Source of the DNA: Lachnospiraceae bacterium UBA1683
GTDB taxonomy: Bacteria > Bacillota > Clostridia > Lachnospirales > Lachnospiraceae
Direction: 5' to 3'
Assembly: GCA_002320245.1 (NCBI GenBank)
Contig: DCKD01000064.1
Coordinates: forward strand, 1-30,774
DNA length: 30,774 bases
The translations under genes were made by a program, and so were the position numbers. The notes under the pieces are model-generated. The model saw only the letters and a list, made by a program, of their open reading frames with translations. It was not told the DNA's origin and searched no databases. Positions 15,365-22,963 of this stretch are shown here, piece by piece; the first letter of the stretch is position 1, and the number at the start of each line of letters is the position of its first letter.

Positions 15365-16138
15365 TTAGTTGTTTTTCCCTTTTTCTTTTATTGTTTCCGC
15401 AACATCTTCTGCCTTCTCAGACACCGTATCGGCTGCATCCTTTACCTTGCCTGCCACTGTATCGGCAGCTTTATATGCAGCATCTTTCACGTCGCCAATC
15501 ACACCGGACGCCCGTTCCATTACGCCTTCTGCCACACCGGATGCTTTATTCATTGCATCTTCTGCCATACCGGACGCTTTATTCATTGCATCTTCTGCCA
15601 TATCGGATGCTTTATTCATCGCATCTCCTGTCACATCGGACGCTTTATTCATCGCATCCTTTGCCATATCGGATGCCCTCTTCATTGCATCCGCTGTCAT
15701 GTCGGCCGCTTTTTCAGCCATATCCTCTGCACCTCCGGTTGCTTCATCTACAAAATCTTCTTCTGACGGTGCGCTTTTGGGTACCTTTTCTCCGCAATAC
15801 GGGCAGTATGCCATCTCTCTGGAAACGGACTTTCCGCACACTCCGCATTTTGCATTTCCTCTGACATCGGCAATCTGTTCGTTATACCCCGCAATGCTCT
15901 CTTCTCTGCTCTGAATTGCATCACAGAGTGCTGCTGACTCCTCATCCAGGCTCTCACCATTCCGGAACTTCTCATAAACCATCCGTCCAAGTTCCTCCAG
16001 GTCGTTCTCATTCCCACGCTCCAGTGTACGAATCTGGCCCTTTAACTTCTGTACTTCCATCGCCTCGTTGGCTTTATTTCCTACGAGTTCGGCAGTCTCG
16101 CCAATTCGTTTCCCAAGATCTTCAAAAAATGTCTTCAT
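15365..16138 (-). CDS. Zinc-ribbon protein with LEA-like 11-residue repeats
   Basis: This 257-residue protein of unknown function has three parts. Residues 1-95 are a charged, coiled-coil-prone helical region. Residues 98-115 form a zinc ribbon (C98-x2-C101, C112-x2-C115). Residues 135-255 are Ala, Lys, Asp and Met rich, with about six consecutive 11-residue repeats of the type DAMNKASDMAE (about 150-215), then looser repeats (KVKDAADTVSEKAEDV). Eleven-residue amphipathic repeats are the hallmark of group 3 LEA and apolipoprotein-like helices, which lie on membranes or protect proteins during drying. No signal peptide or membrane segment is evident. The RBS AGGGAG lies 9 bases before ATG. It is coupled to the LspA-like gene. 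Membrane-surface binding is an inference. Confidence 0.85.
   Translation of the reverse strand: MKTFFEDLGKRIGETAELVGNKANEAMEVQKLKGQIRTLERGNENDLEELGRMVYEKFRNGESLDEESAALCDAIQSREESIAGYNEQIADVRGNAKCGVCGKSVSREMAYCPYCGEKVPKSAPSEEDFVDEATGGAEDMAEKAADMTADAMKRASDMAKDAMNKASDVTGDAMNKASDMAEDAMNKASGMAEDAMNKASGVAEGVMERASGVIGDVKDAAYKAADTVAGKVKDAADTVSEKAEDVAETIKEKGKNN
15508..15705 (-). repeat. Six 33-bp tandem repeats encoding 11-residue units
   Basis: Six contiguous 33-bp units start at 15508, 15541, 15574, 15607, 15640 and 15673. The inner units differ by only a few bases, while the outer two are more diverged, a pattern typical of slippage or unequal crossing-over from the middle. Each unit is exactly 11 codons, so the reading frame is kept whatever the copy number. 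Copy number may vary between strains. Confidence 0.9.
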
Positions 16139-16182
16139 GCTTACAATCTCCCTTCATTCGTGCCCATCAGCTACATAACTTC

Positions 16183-16188
16183 ATTATA
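16183..16188 (-). promoter_or_regulatory. Candidate -10 of the zinc-ribbon/LspA-like operon
   Basis: The minus strand carries a perfect TATAAT (complement of 16183-16188) about 45 bases upstream of the ATG at 16138. The best -35 candidates are TTGCAG at 16-base spacing or TTGATT at 20 bases, both imperfect, so the promoter may need help or another sigma factor. Confidence 0.4.
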
Positions 16189-16289
16189 CCCGATTCCACC
16201 TGAACTGCAATCAACTTTCCATTTATTTTATACTTTTTTGATTCTTTTTATTCGAAACCGCATATATTAAAAGAAAACGGATTTGACCT

Positions 16290-17996
16290 ATGCCTGACGC
16301 AACAATCTGTAAAGAACGAATCTTATCTGAAGATTACCGGGACTTCATTCTGAATGGCACTCAGACTACCTACTTAGCTGAAATTTCCACTGACAATGTC
16401 TGCGAACAGGATGCCGGATTCCGCTACCGCTGCATTTATATCCCTGCCATTCAGGCGGAGCCTATAACGCTCAGAAAGTTTCCCTATGCTTCCATACCCA
16501 AATGTTATGCGCCGACTAGCCTGGACACACTGAATCAGACGGGAATCCTGCCGATTCAGAACTATCCGACACTTCAATTAAAGGGGAATGGGGTTCTCAT
16601 CGGATTTCTCGACAGCGGTATCGATTACACCAATCCGGTCTTCCGCAATCTGGACGGCACCACCCGCATTCTCGGTATCTGGGACCAGACGGTACAATCC
16701 GGCCCACCGCCGGAATCTTTTGTCTACGGAACGGAATTCACACAAGAACAAATCAATACTGCCCTTACATCGGAAAATCCTTTCGAACTCGTACCTTCGA
16801 CGGACACAGACGGACACGGAACCTTTGTCGCAAGTCTTGCCGCCGGTTCCGGGGTACCCGCACAAAATTTTCTTGGGGCGGCACCGGAAAGTACCATTGC
16901 CGTTGTCAAATTAAAACAGGCAAAGCAATATCTGCGGGATTATTATTTTATTCCACAAACCGCCACCGCCTATCAGGAAACAGATTTGATTCTCGGTCTG
17001 AAATATCTGTCAGATCTGGCAGCAGAACACAACCTCCCACTTGTTCTCTGTATCTCAGTCGGCACAAGTTCCGGAGGCCATGTCGGCACCCTTCCTTTTT
17101 CCTCTATCCTGGAAATTCTGGGTGCACATGCCAATATAATTCCGGTGGTTGGCGTGGGAAATGAAGCCGACAAGCGGCATCATTTTCAATATCAGCTACA
17201 AAACACCTCCGATACGCGGACTGTGGAAGTGCGTGTCGGTGAACGTGTTTCCGGTTTCACAATGGAATTATGGACCAGAGTTCCAAATGTACTGTCCATT
17301 TCCATCGTCTCCCCCTCCGGGGAGTCCAGGGGCCCGGTTTCCATCCGGTCCGCCGGACGGGCAGATTTTCAGTTTATATTTGAGGGGACACCTGTAACTG
17401 TTGACTTTAAACTGCTTGTGGAGCGCACAAACTATGAGTTGATTTTTTTCCGTTTCCAAAATCCCCCTCCCGGAATCTGGAGGGTCAACGTCATACCACT
17501 GCGTATCACCGACGGGCTTTTCCATATGTGGCTGCCTGTCACAGAATTCTTAAGCGGAGAGGTGTATTTCCTTGACTCTAACCCATACTATACTATGACC
17601 AATCCGGCAAATACCTCGCTCCCAATTATCGTATCTTACTATAACGGTAGCAACAATGCCATCGCGCTCAGCTCCGGCAGAGGCTATGAACGGGGGGAGC
17701 AGGCCCGCCCGAACATCACTGCACCCGGTATTGATATTTCCGGTGCGCTGCCCGGTGAACGATTCTCCATCCGTTCCGGCTCTTCCCTGTCCACCGCCGT
17801 CACTGCCGGCGCCTGTGCTCTGCTGCTGGAATGGATTCTCCTGCAGCTCGGTGTCCAAAGCATAGACTCTTATCAGTTAAAAAGCCTGCTCATACTGGGA
17901 GCAACCCGCCCAGATAACATGGTATTCCCAAATCCGGAGTGGGGATATGGGCAGTTGAATCTGTACAATACATTCGAGGAATTGCGGAGGTATTGA
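16290..17996 (+). CDS. S8 family (subtilisin-like, Csp-related) peptidase
   Basis: This 568-residue serine protease has the triad Asp108 (GFLDSGIDYT), His176 (DTDGHGTFVAS) and Ser499 (RSGSSLSTAVTAG), plus the oxyanion Asn in VVGVGNEA. A large insertion (about residues 300-450) with a jelly-roll-like beta-rich region separates His and Ser, as in clostridial CspB-type proteases. There is no signal peptide or long pro-region, so it is probably cytoplasmic or spore-associated. Csp proteins process the germination hydrolase SleC; whether this one does is unknown, as no sleC is in the window. The start has a TGA two codons upstream and a weak RBS (CGGA). It is divergent from the LEA-like gene. Confidence 0.9.
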   Translation: MPDATICKERILSEDYRDFILNGTQTTYLAEISTDNVCEQDAGFRYRCIYIPAIQAEPITLRKFPYASIPKCYAPTSLDTLNQTGILPIQNYPTLQLKGNGVLIGFLDSGIDYTNPVFRNLDGTTRILGIWDQTVQSGPPPESFVYGTEFTQEQINTALTSENPFELVPSTDTDGHGTFVASLAAGSGVPAQNFLGAAPESTIAVVKLKQAKQYLRDYYFIPQTATAYQETDLILGLKYLSDLAAEHNLPLVLCISVGTSSGGHVGTLPFSSILEILGAHANIIPVVGVGNEADKRHHFQYQLQNTSDTRTVEVRVGERVSGFTMELWTRVPNVLSISIVSPSGESRGPVSIRSAGRADFQFIFEGTPVTVDFKLLVERTNYELIFFRFQNPPPGIWRVNVIPLRITDGLFHMWLPVTEFLSGEVYFLDSNPYYTMTNPANTSLPIIVSYYNGSNNAIALSSGRGYERGEQARPNITAPGIDISGALPGERFSIRSGSSLSTAVTAGACALLLEWILLQLGVQSIDSYQLKSLLILGATRPDNMVFPNPEWGYGQLNLYNTFEELRRY

Positions 17997-18018
17997 GATT
18001 CACAAGTCTCTTCAATGA

Positions 18019-18055
18019 GAAAAAAATGGCTCTCGCCCCACATACGCAGAGCCAT
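18019..18055. terminator. Hairpin after the S8 protease gene
   Basis: AATGGCTCT (18025-18033) pairs perfectly with AGAGCCATT (18047-18055) around a 13-base loop. An A-run precedes it on the plus strand and so becomes a T-run on the minus strand; the plus-strand downstream side is only moderately T-rich. It is a candidate terminator of the protease gene and a better-shaped one for minus-strand transcription, although no minus gene lies just upstream. Confidence 0.55.
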
Positions 18056-18168
18056 TATTCCACTTTCAGATCAACATCATGTCCTTTACCATGGCTCTCA
18101 AGATAGAAAGCAAGGCTGCACACAAAGCGATAAGCGCAAGTTTCCCCCATCTTTCGCACGGTTGGGGA

Positions 18169-18197
18169 TTAACTTTTCTCCCAGAGTATGTTATACT
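18169..18197 (+). promoter_or_regulatory. Probable sigma-A promoter of brnQ
   Basis: TTAACT (18169-18174), a 17-base spacer, and TATACT (18192-18197) preceded by TG (18189-18190), an extended -10. It ends 39 bases before the start codon. No T-box or other leader structure fits in the space left, so control would act at initiation. Confidence 0.6.
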
Positions 18198-18236
18198 CTT
18201 AAAACATATGTATTCTATACGCAAAGGAGTATTCAC

Positions 18237-19529
18237 ATGAAACGTTCTACAAAAGATGCCCTGGTCATTGGACTCGCCTTATTCTCTATGTTTTTCGGCG
18301 CCGGAAATATTATTTTTCCTCCTTACCTCGGATTGGAGTCGGGGAACCAGTGGCTCATTGGATTTTCCAGCTACTATATAGCAGATATCGGCCTTGCAGT
18401 CACTGCTATTCTGGCTGTCCTCAAATATCAGGGAGATGTATCAGAACTTATGGATCATTTGGGAAAAAGACCCGGGCAGCTTATGCTTGCTGCAATTATC
18501 CTTTGCATCGGGCCGCTGATTGCTGTTCCCCGTACAGGAGCCACCACTTACGAGATGTTTGTGGTTCCTCTCTTCGGAAATATTCCCGCCTGGGTTCCCA
18601 ACACTATATTTTTTGTCATTATTTTACTGCTGTCCATCCGAAAGTCTTCTGTCGTAGATATTCTCGGCAAATTCCTGACGCCGGCACTGTTCCTGGGATT
18701 GATTTTCCTGATTATCAAGGGAATCATCACCCCCATCGGACAGATTTCCGACCATTTTAACAATAGTTCCGTGGTGATGAATGGGGTTTCCGCCGGATAC
18801 CAGACGATGGATTCTCTGGGAGCCATTGTCTTTGGCATCATTATTGTTCATTCCGCCGCGGATAAAGGATATGTCTCCGTAAAAGAGCAATACCGCATCG
18901 CCGTAGCTTCCAGCCTCCTTGCTGCCTTCGGCCTGATGGTAGTCTATGGGGGACTGACCTATCTGGGTGCATCTGCTTCCGGCAGCATAAACGGTCGGAT
19001 TCTCCGGACGGATTTGATTCTTTATATTACCAATTCCCTGTTGGGGCACTTCGGTGTGATATTGTTGGGAATTGTGGTTGCCCTTGCCTGCATCACCACT
19101 GCTGTGGCTTTAATCAGCGCCGCCGCAGACCATTTTTCCGGGCTTTCCAAAGGGCAGTTAAAATACCAGTGGCTGACGGTTTTTCTCTGTGCTTTCAGCG
19201 CCGTGATTTCTACCTTCGGCACCGACCAGATTGTGGCAATTGCCTCTCCTATTCTCAACCTGCTCTATCCCGGTATGCTGACTTTGCTGGTTCTCTCCTT
19301 CTTCGCAGAACGCATCGGCGGAGACTGGGTAATCCGCGGAGCTGTTTTAGGAGCTTTAACTGCAAGCCTTCTGGAAATTATGCATTCCTTTGGATTTCCT
19401 CTGGACTTTATCACCCGGCTGCCCCTGGCTGAATGGGGATTCGCCTGGATTCTGCCTGCTGTCCTGGGAGGTATTGTAGGAGGGAGCTTTCGCAAAATGT
19501 TGAAAAAAGAGGAGCTCACTGTTTTGTAA
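18237..19529 (+). CDS. brnQ: Branched-chain amino acid transport carrier BrnQ
   Basis: This 430-residue LIVCS-family carrier brings leucine, isoleucine and valine into the cell with Na+ or H+. It has about twelve membrane segments. The N-terminal signature GLALFSMFFGAGNIIFPPYLG is nearly invariant in BrnQ, and IGPLIAVPRTGATTYEM follows at about residue 85. The ATG at 18237 is preceded by AAAGGAG at 7 bases; the upstream in-frame extension to 18015 encodes no BrnQ-like sequence and overlaps the promoter. It is monocistronic, with a good promoter and a strong terminator. Confidence 0.96.
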   Translation: MKRSTKDALVIGLALFSMFFGAGNIIFPPYLGLESGNQWLIGFSSYYIADIGLAVTAILAVLKYQGDVSELMDHLGKRPGQLMLAAIILCIGPLIAVPRTGATTYEMFVVPLFGNIPAWVPNTIFFVIILLLSIRKSSVVDILGKFLTPALFLGLIFLIIKGIITPIGQISDHFNNSSVVMNGVSAGYQTMDSLGAIVFGIIIVHSAADKGYVSVKEQYRIAVASSLLAAFGLMVVYGGLTYLGASASGSINGRILRTDLILYITNSLLGHFGVILLGIVVALACITTAVALISAAADHFSGLSKGQLKYQWLTVFLCAFSAVISTFGTDQIVAIASPILNLLYPGMLTLLVLSFFAERIGGDWVIRGAVLGALTASLLEIMHSFGFPLDFITRLPLAEWGFAWILPAVLGGIVGGSFRKMLKKEELTVL

Positions 19530-19549
19530 CAGAAATTCCCCATAATAAA

Positions 19550-19582
19550 AAAAGCACCGGTTTTATTTCCGGTGCCGTTTTT
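19550..19582 (+). terminator. Rho-independent terminator of brnQ
   Basis: GCACCGG (19554-19560) pairs with CCGGTGC (19569-19575) around an 8-base T-rich loop, followed by CGTTTTTATTT. It is preceded by an A-run. It lies about 20 bases after the brnQ stop. Confidence 0.9.
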
Positions 19583-19603
19583 ATTTCCCGTCAGTTTCAT
19601 GTG

Positions 19604-19632
19604 AAAAATTCGATATGGGCATTCCTGCCCAT
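19604..19632 (-). terminator. Rho-independent terminator of the antiporter gene
   Basis: On the minus strand ATGGGCA and TGCCCAT (19626-19632 / 19615-19621) form a perfect 7-bp stem with a four-base loop, followed within a few bases by TTTTT (complement of 19604-19608). It lies 36 bases after the antiporter stop and back-to-back with the brnQ terminator. Confidence 0.75.
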
Positions 19633-19668
19633 CGGTTTCTGTTCCTTTACCTCTCACAGCAATAATCT

Positions 19669-20934
19669 TTACTTATCCCCCCGCCTAATCTCTTCGGCGT
19701 TCTCATAGTAGCTCTTAATCCCTTCTCCTGCTTTAAGTGGTTCTATCGGTTTTGTTCCCGGGCGGAATACATATTTCAGTAAAATCGGTGTGATAATCGT
19801 TGTAATTACGACCACGATGATGACCGGTCCAAGGAATGCACTTCCAAGCATTCCAAGACTGGAGCCTTTACTTGCCACAATCAATGCAACCTCACCACGG
19901 GAAATCATACCGATACCGATACGTTTTGCCTGATAGTTCTGGTATCCGCATATTTTTGCGCCAAATCCGCATCCGATAACCTTTGTCACAATTGCCACGA
20001 CTGTCAGCGCCACTGCAAAACCGACAATTGCAGCGTTCATTTTCGGCAATACTACTTTCAGCCCAATACTTGCGAAAAATACCGGGGACAACAGCATATA
20101 GGAAATAGTGTCAAACTTCGTCTCCAGATACACGGAACGTTCTACATTGGAAATAATCAGTCCCGCAATAAATGCACCTGTAATATCTGCAACCCCGAAT
20201 ACAGCTTCTGCGATATAGGACATCAAAAGGCAGAATACGAACGCGACAATGGTATGGCGGTGCAGCTCTTTTTTCGCCCCGTCCACCCATTTTTTATATG
20301 ACTTGTAAAATCCGATGCCGACTATTGCGGAAAATACAAAGAATGCTGCCACTTTCAGCAGTACAACGGCGATATTGACCGAAGAATCTGCCATACTGGT
20401 CACGATTGTCAGTGCGATGATGCCAAGAATATCATCAATAATTGCCGCACCGAGAATTGCATTTCCAGAGCGAGTTTTCAGCTTTCCAAGCTCCTTGAGT
20501 GTCTCAACGGTAATGCTCACAGATGTCGCCGTCAGAATGACACCCACGAAAATATTCTGTAAGAAAACACTTGCCCCCGCATCGGATGTAATCATTCCCG
20601 GCTTGTTGAAAAAGTAAGCACAGAAATATCCGCCAACCAGCGGAACGATAACACCGCAAAGTGCGATTACAAAGGATGCCTTTCCACTTGCTTTGAGCTC
20701 CTTGATATCAGTTTCCATACCTGCACAGAACATCAACACAATGACACCGATTTCCGCGACTTCATGGATAAATGAAGTCTCACTCAGTATGCCAAGTCCC
20801 GCCGGACCAAGCAGCAATCCTGCCAGAAGCGCTCCCACAACCTGCGGCATCTGCACACGCTTTGTCAGAAGCCCTAAGAATTTGGTACATAACAGGATAA
20901 TCGCAAGGTCCATTAAATAACTATAACTGCTCAT
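19669..20934 (-). CDS. CPA2-family cation/proton antiporter
   Basis: This 421-residue membrane protein (about 12 segments) exchanges Na+ or K+ for H+, supporting pH and sodium balance. The ion-binding pair is Asp167-Asp168 in GAAIIDDILGI, preceded by the unwound-helix motif TATSVSI (135-141). The first segments hold LTKRVQMPQVVGALLAGLLLGP, typical of the NapA/KefB group. It has no C-terminal KTN/TrkA domain, so it is not a ligand-gated Kef channel. The cation cannot be read from sequence. The RBS AAAGGAGGAAGAGG precedes the ATG. It is on the same strand as clpX, about 220 bases downstream of it across a hairpin, so it is probably a separate unit. Confidence 0.92.
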   Translation of the reverse strand: MSSYSYLMDLAIILLCTKFLGLLTKRVQMPQVVGALLAGLLLGPAGLGILSETSFIHEVAEIGVIVLMFCAGMETDIKELKASGKASFVIALCGVIVPLVGGYFCAYFFNKPGMITSDAGASVFLQNIFVGVILTATSVSITVETLKELGKLKTRSGNAILGAAIIDDILGIIALTIVTSMADSSVNIAVVLLKVAAFFVFSAIVGIGFYKSYKKWVDGAKKELHRHTIVAFVFCLLMSYIAEAVFGVADITGAFIAGLIISNVERSVYLETKFDTISYMLLSPVFFASIGLKVVLPKMNAAIVGFAVALTVVAIVTKVIGCGFGAKICGYQNYQAKRIGIGMISRGEVALIVASKGSSLGMLGSAFLGPVIIVVVITTIITPILLKYVFRPGTKPIEPLKAGEGIKSYYENAEEIRRGDK

Positions 20935-21090
20935 TCCTCTTCCTCCTTTGAGTCAACCGGCACATCCCCCAAAACCGCCGATCCTATAATTTGTCAGATT
21001 TTTTTGAACAGTATCCAGAATACACCAATCTGCCTAATTTAGCAAGTCACATCGTCCTATTTTTTTTGTATATTTTGTTACAGTTCAGCC

Positions 21091-21120
21091 CGTACTCAAT
21101 CATAACACTGATTGAGTACG
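21091..21120. repeat. Perfect 12-bp inverted repeat after clpX
   Basis: CGTACTCAATCA (21091-21102) and TGATTGAGTACG (21109-21120) pair perfectly around a 6-base loop. No T-tract follows on the minus strand. It directly abuts the 28-bp dispersed repeat, so together they may form one element of about 57 bp. It could be the clpX transcript end or a protein-binding palindrome. Confidence 0.7.
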
Positions 21121-21147
21121 CAGCACTTATTTCGTTTACGATGTACC
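21120..21147 (-). repeat. 28-bp dispersed intergenic repeat, copy 2
   Basis: On the minus strand this block begins GGTACA and ends AAATAAGTGCTGC, matching 13011-13038 at 27 of 28 positions. It starts 5 bases after the clpX stop and runs straight into the perfect inverted repeat at 21091-21120. The first copy has no such inverted repeat beside it. Confidence 0.85.
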
Positions 21148-21152
21148 GCATA

Positions 21153-22670
21153 CTAATTCAGTCTCGGTACTTCCTGCCCTCTCAGCTCAATAATCGGACC
21201 GCCTGTCCCTTCAATATAGGCTCTTGTAATCGTAACCTGTCCAATATTGTCATCCTTCGGAATCTCATACATGATATCCAGCATGAATTCTTCAATAATT
21301 GCGCGCAATGCCCTTGCACCGGTATCTTTCTTCATCGCTTTTTCTGCGATTGCCTCCAGTGCACTGTCATCGAACACAAGGCTTACTTCATCGAGCGCAA
21401 GCAGTTTCTGGTACTGTTTCAGGATTGCATTCTTTGGTTCTCTGAGAATCTTAACAAGCATATCCTTGTCCAGTTCCTTCAGCGTGAATATAATCGGAAG
21501 ACGTCCGATAAACTCCGGAATCATTCCAAATTTCCGCAAATCTTCCACTGTCACCTTGCTCAGCAGCTCTTTGTCGTGGTCGTATTTATCTTTCAGCTCC
21601 GCATTGAATCCCATCGAGGTTTTCTGTGTCAGACGTTCTTTGATAATCTCTTCCAAATCCGGGAACGCCCCTCCGCAAATAAAGAGAATATTTTTTGTAT
21701 TGACCGTAGTCAGCGGAACCATTGCATTTTTGCTGTTTGCTCCGACCGGCACTTCCACCTCACTGCCTTCGAGAAGTTTCAGCATTCCCTGCTGAACAGA
21801 CTCCCCGCTGACGTCCCGCTGGCTGGAATTCCTCTTCTTTGCAATCTTGTCAATCTCATCAATGAAAATGATTCCCTGCTCGGCACGCTCTACATCGTTA
21901 TCCGCCGCTGCCAGAAGTTTAGAAACAACACTCTCGATGTCATCCCCTATGTATCCCGCCTCCGTCAGAGAAGTGGCATCTGTAATAGCAAGCGGTACAT
22001 CCAAAAGTTTTGCAAGCGTCTTTACAAGATAGGTCTTTCCACACCCCGTAGGCCCAATCATCAACATATTAGACTTCTCAATCTCAATGTCATCCATTGT
22101 GTCAGTCGCCACACGCTTATAGTGATTATAAACCGCAACGGACATTGCTTTCTTCGCATACTCCTGTCCCACGACATATTCATCCAGACGGGCTTTAATC
22201 TTGTGCGGTGCCGGAATATCTTTGATGTCTAATTTCCGGAATTTTTTCGTTTCTTTTTTCTTTTTTTTCTTTACTCTCTGCTGCGGCGGAACCATATTCT
22301 CCAAGTCTGACAGATTCATAAACTGAATTCCCGGCATATTGTTCATCTTGCTGTAATCAATCGGCGTATTCGCCATCGCATCAAAACTCTTCTGAAGACA
22401 GTCTGAGCAGACTGTAATATTGTTCGGGAATTCCATCATCTTTCCCGCAACACTCTCCGGGCGATGACAGATAAAACAGACTTTTTCGTAATCATCCTCT
22501 TTCTCTTCATGCTCATTCTTTAAGACCTCTGCCGTTTCAACCACCTCCGTTTTCTCATCCGGCTGTTTTCCCGGATGCGTATCATCCGGATTCTCCTGTC
22601 CGGATTCCAGATGAACCTCCCGGAAATCCTGTTCTTTTTCATCTATCGTTGTAAAATCATTATCTGACAT
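21153..22670 (-). CDS. clpX: ClpX ATPase with extended N-terminus
   Basis: This 505-residue AAA+ unfoldase normally feeds substrates to ClpP. The zinc-binding domain is C65-x2-C68...C88-x2-C91, Walker A GPTGCGKT is 206-213, Walker B IIFIDEID about 267-274, the pore loop is GYIG (239-242; usually GYVG), the ClpP-contact loop is MGF (353-355; usually IGF), and GARALR near the end is sensor 2. Canonical ClpX is about 410-430 residues; the excess is an acidic, probably disordered 60-residue N-terminal extension and a lysine-rich linker (KKKKKKETKK, 134-143). No clpP or tig is adjacent. It may be a second ClpX. The RBS AAGGAGG is strong; a TATAAT (complement of 22702-22707) lies upstream without a good -35. 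Confidence 0.93.
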   Translation of the reverse strand: MSDNDFTTIDEKEQDFREVHLESGQENPDDTHPGKQPDEKTEVVETAEVLKNEHEEKEDDYEKVCFICHRPESVAGKMMEFPNNITVCSDCLQKSFDAMANTPIDYSKMNNMPGIQFMNLSDLENMVPPQQRVKKKKKKETKKFRKLDIKDIPAPHKIKARLDEYVVGQEYAKKAMSVAVYNHYKRVATDTMDDIEIEKSNMLMIGPTGCGKTYLVKTLAKLLDVPLAITDATSLTEAGYIGDDIESVVSKLLAAADNDVERAEQGIIFIDEIDKIAKKRNSSQRDVSGESVQQGMLKLLEGSEVEVPVGANSKNAMVPLTTVNTKNILFICGGAFPDLEEIIKERLTQKTSMGFNAELKDKYDHDKELLSKVTVEDLRKFGMIPEFIGRLPIIFTLKELDKDMLVKILREPKNAILKQYQKLLALDEVSLVFDDSALEAIAEKAMKKDTGARALRAIIEEFMLDIMYEIPKDDNIGQVTITRAYIEGTGGPIIELRGQEVPRLN

Positions 22671-22765
22671 TGTAATGTCCTCCTTGTCTTTTGCCGTTAC
22701 TATTATATGATTACAGAGTCAAAAGCCATCTCGCACGTCGCGCTTGCACGCAAGCGGGAAAATGG

Positions 22766-22873
22766 ATTATTGACGTGCCCCTGCATGAGGAAGTAGTGGA
22801 GCAGAGGCTCCGCGAATTCCGGATACAGGGCAGAATTGTTGTGGAAGCTGCAAAGCAGCAAAACAATTCGTAA
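22766..22873 (+). pseudogene. Possible C-terminal gene remnant, unidentified
   Basis: A plus-strand frame reads DVPLHEEVVEQRLREFRIQG and then about fifteen more residues to a TAA at 22871-22873. The composition is charged, helical and protein-like, and the codons look ordinary for this genome. There is no start codon with an RBS in this frame, and the upstream bases form a GCTTGC/GCAAGC hairpin. I do not recognise the family. It may be the tail of a lost gene, or chance. Confidence 0.25.
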
Positions 22874-22927
22874 GCAGTTTTAACGCCTTAATCATTATAT
22901 AAGAAATGACCATCATATTCAAGTCAA

Positions 22928-22955
22928 ACACCCCGCAGCAAAGCCGATGGGGCGT
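22928..22955 (-). terminator. Candidate terminator of ligA
   Basis: On the minus strand ACGCCCC (complement of 22949-22955) pairs with GGGGTGT (complement of 22928-22934), including one G-U pair, followed by a short T-run. It begins 9 bases after the ligA stop and closes the six-gene transcription unit. Confidence 0.5.
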
Positions 22956-22963
22956 AACATTTT

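Noticed and set aside
15508..15705. CRISPR array
   Set aside because: The 33-bp units are contiguous without spacers and encode in-frame 11-residue repeats; no cas genes are present.
15236..15914. Two repetitive plus-strand ORFs with Cys/His- or Ser/Ala-rich repeats
   Set aside because: They are reverse-strand readings of the 33-bp repeats in the LEA-like gene, not independent repeat proteins.
17997..18236. T-box or other riboswitch upstream of brnQ
   Set aside because: No TGGNACCGCG-type antiterminator or conserved leader is seen; the promoter lies only 39 bases before the start codon.
18015..18236. N-terminally extended BrnQ
   Set aside because: The extra 74 residues overlap the preceding hairpin and promoter, while an AAAGGAG-led ATG at 18237 gives a normal BrnQ.
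20991..22232. Long plus-strand ORF (413 codons) opposite clpX
   Set aside because: It is antisense to the clearly conserved clpX, has no recognisable motifs and a biased composition expected of a shadow frame.
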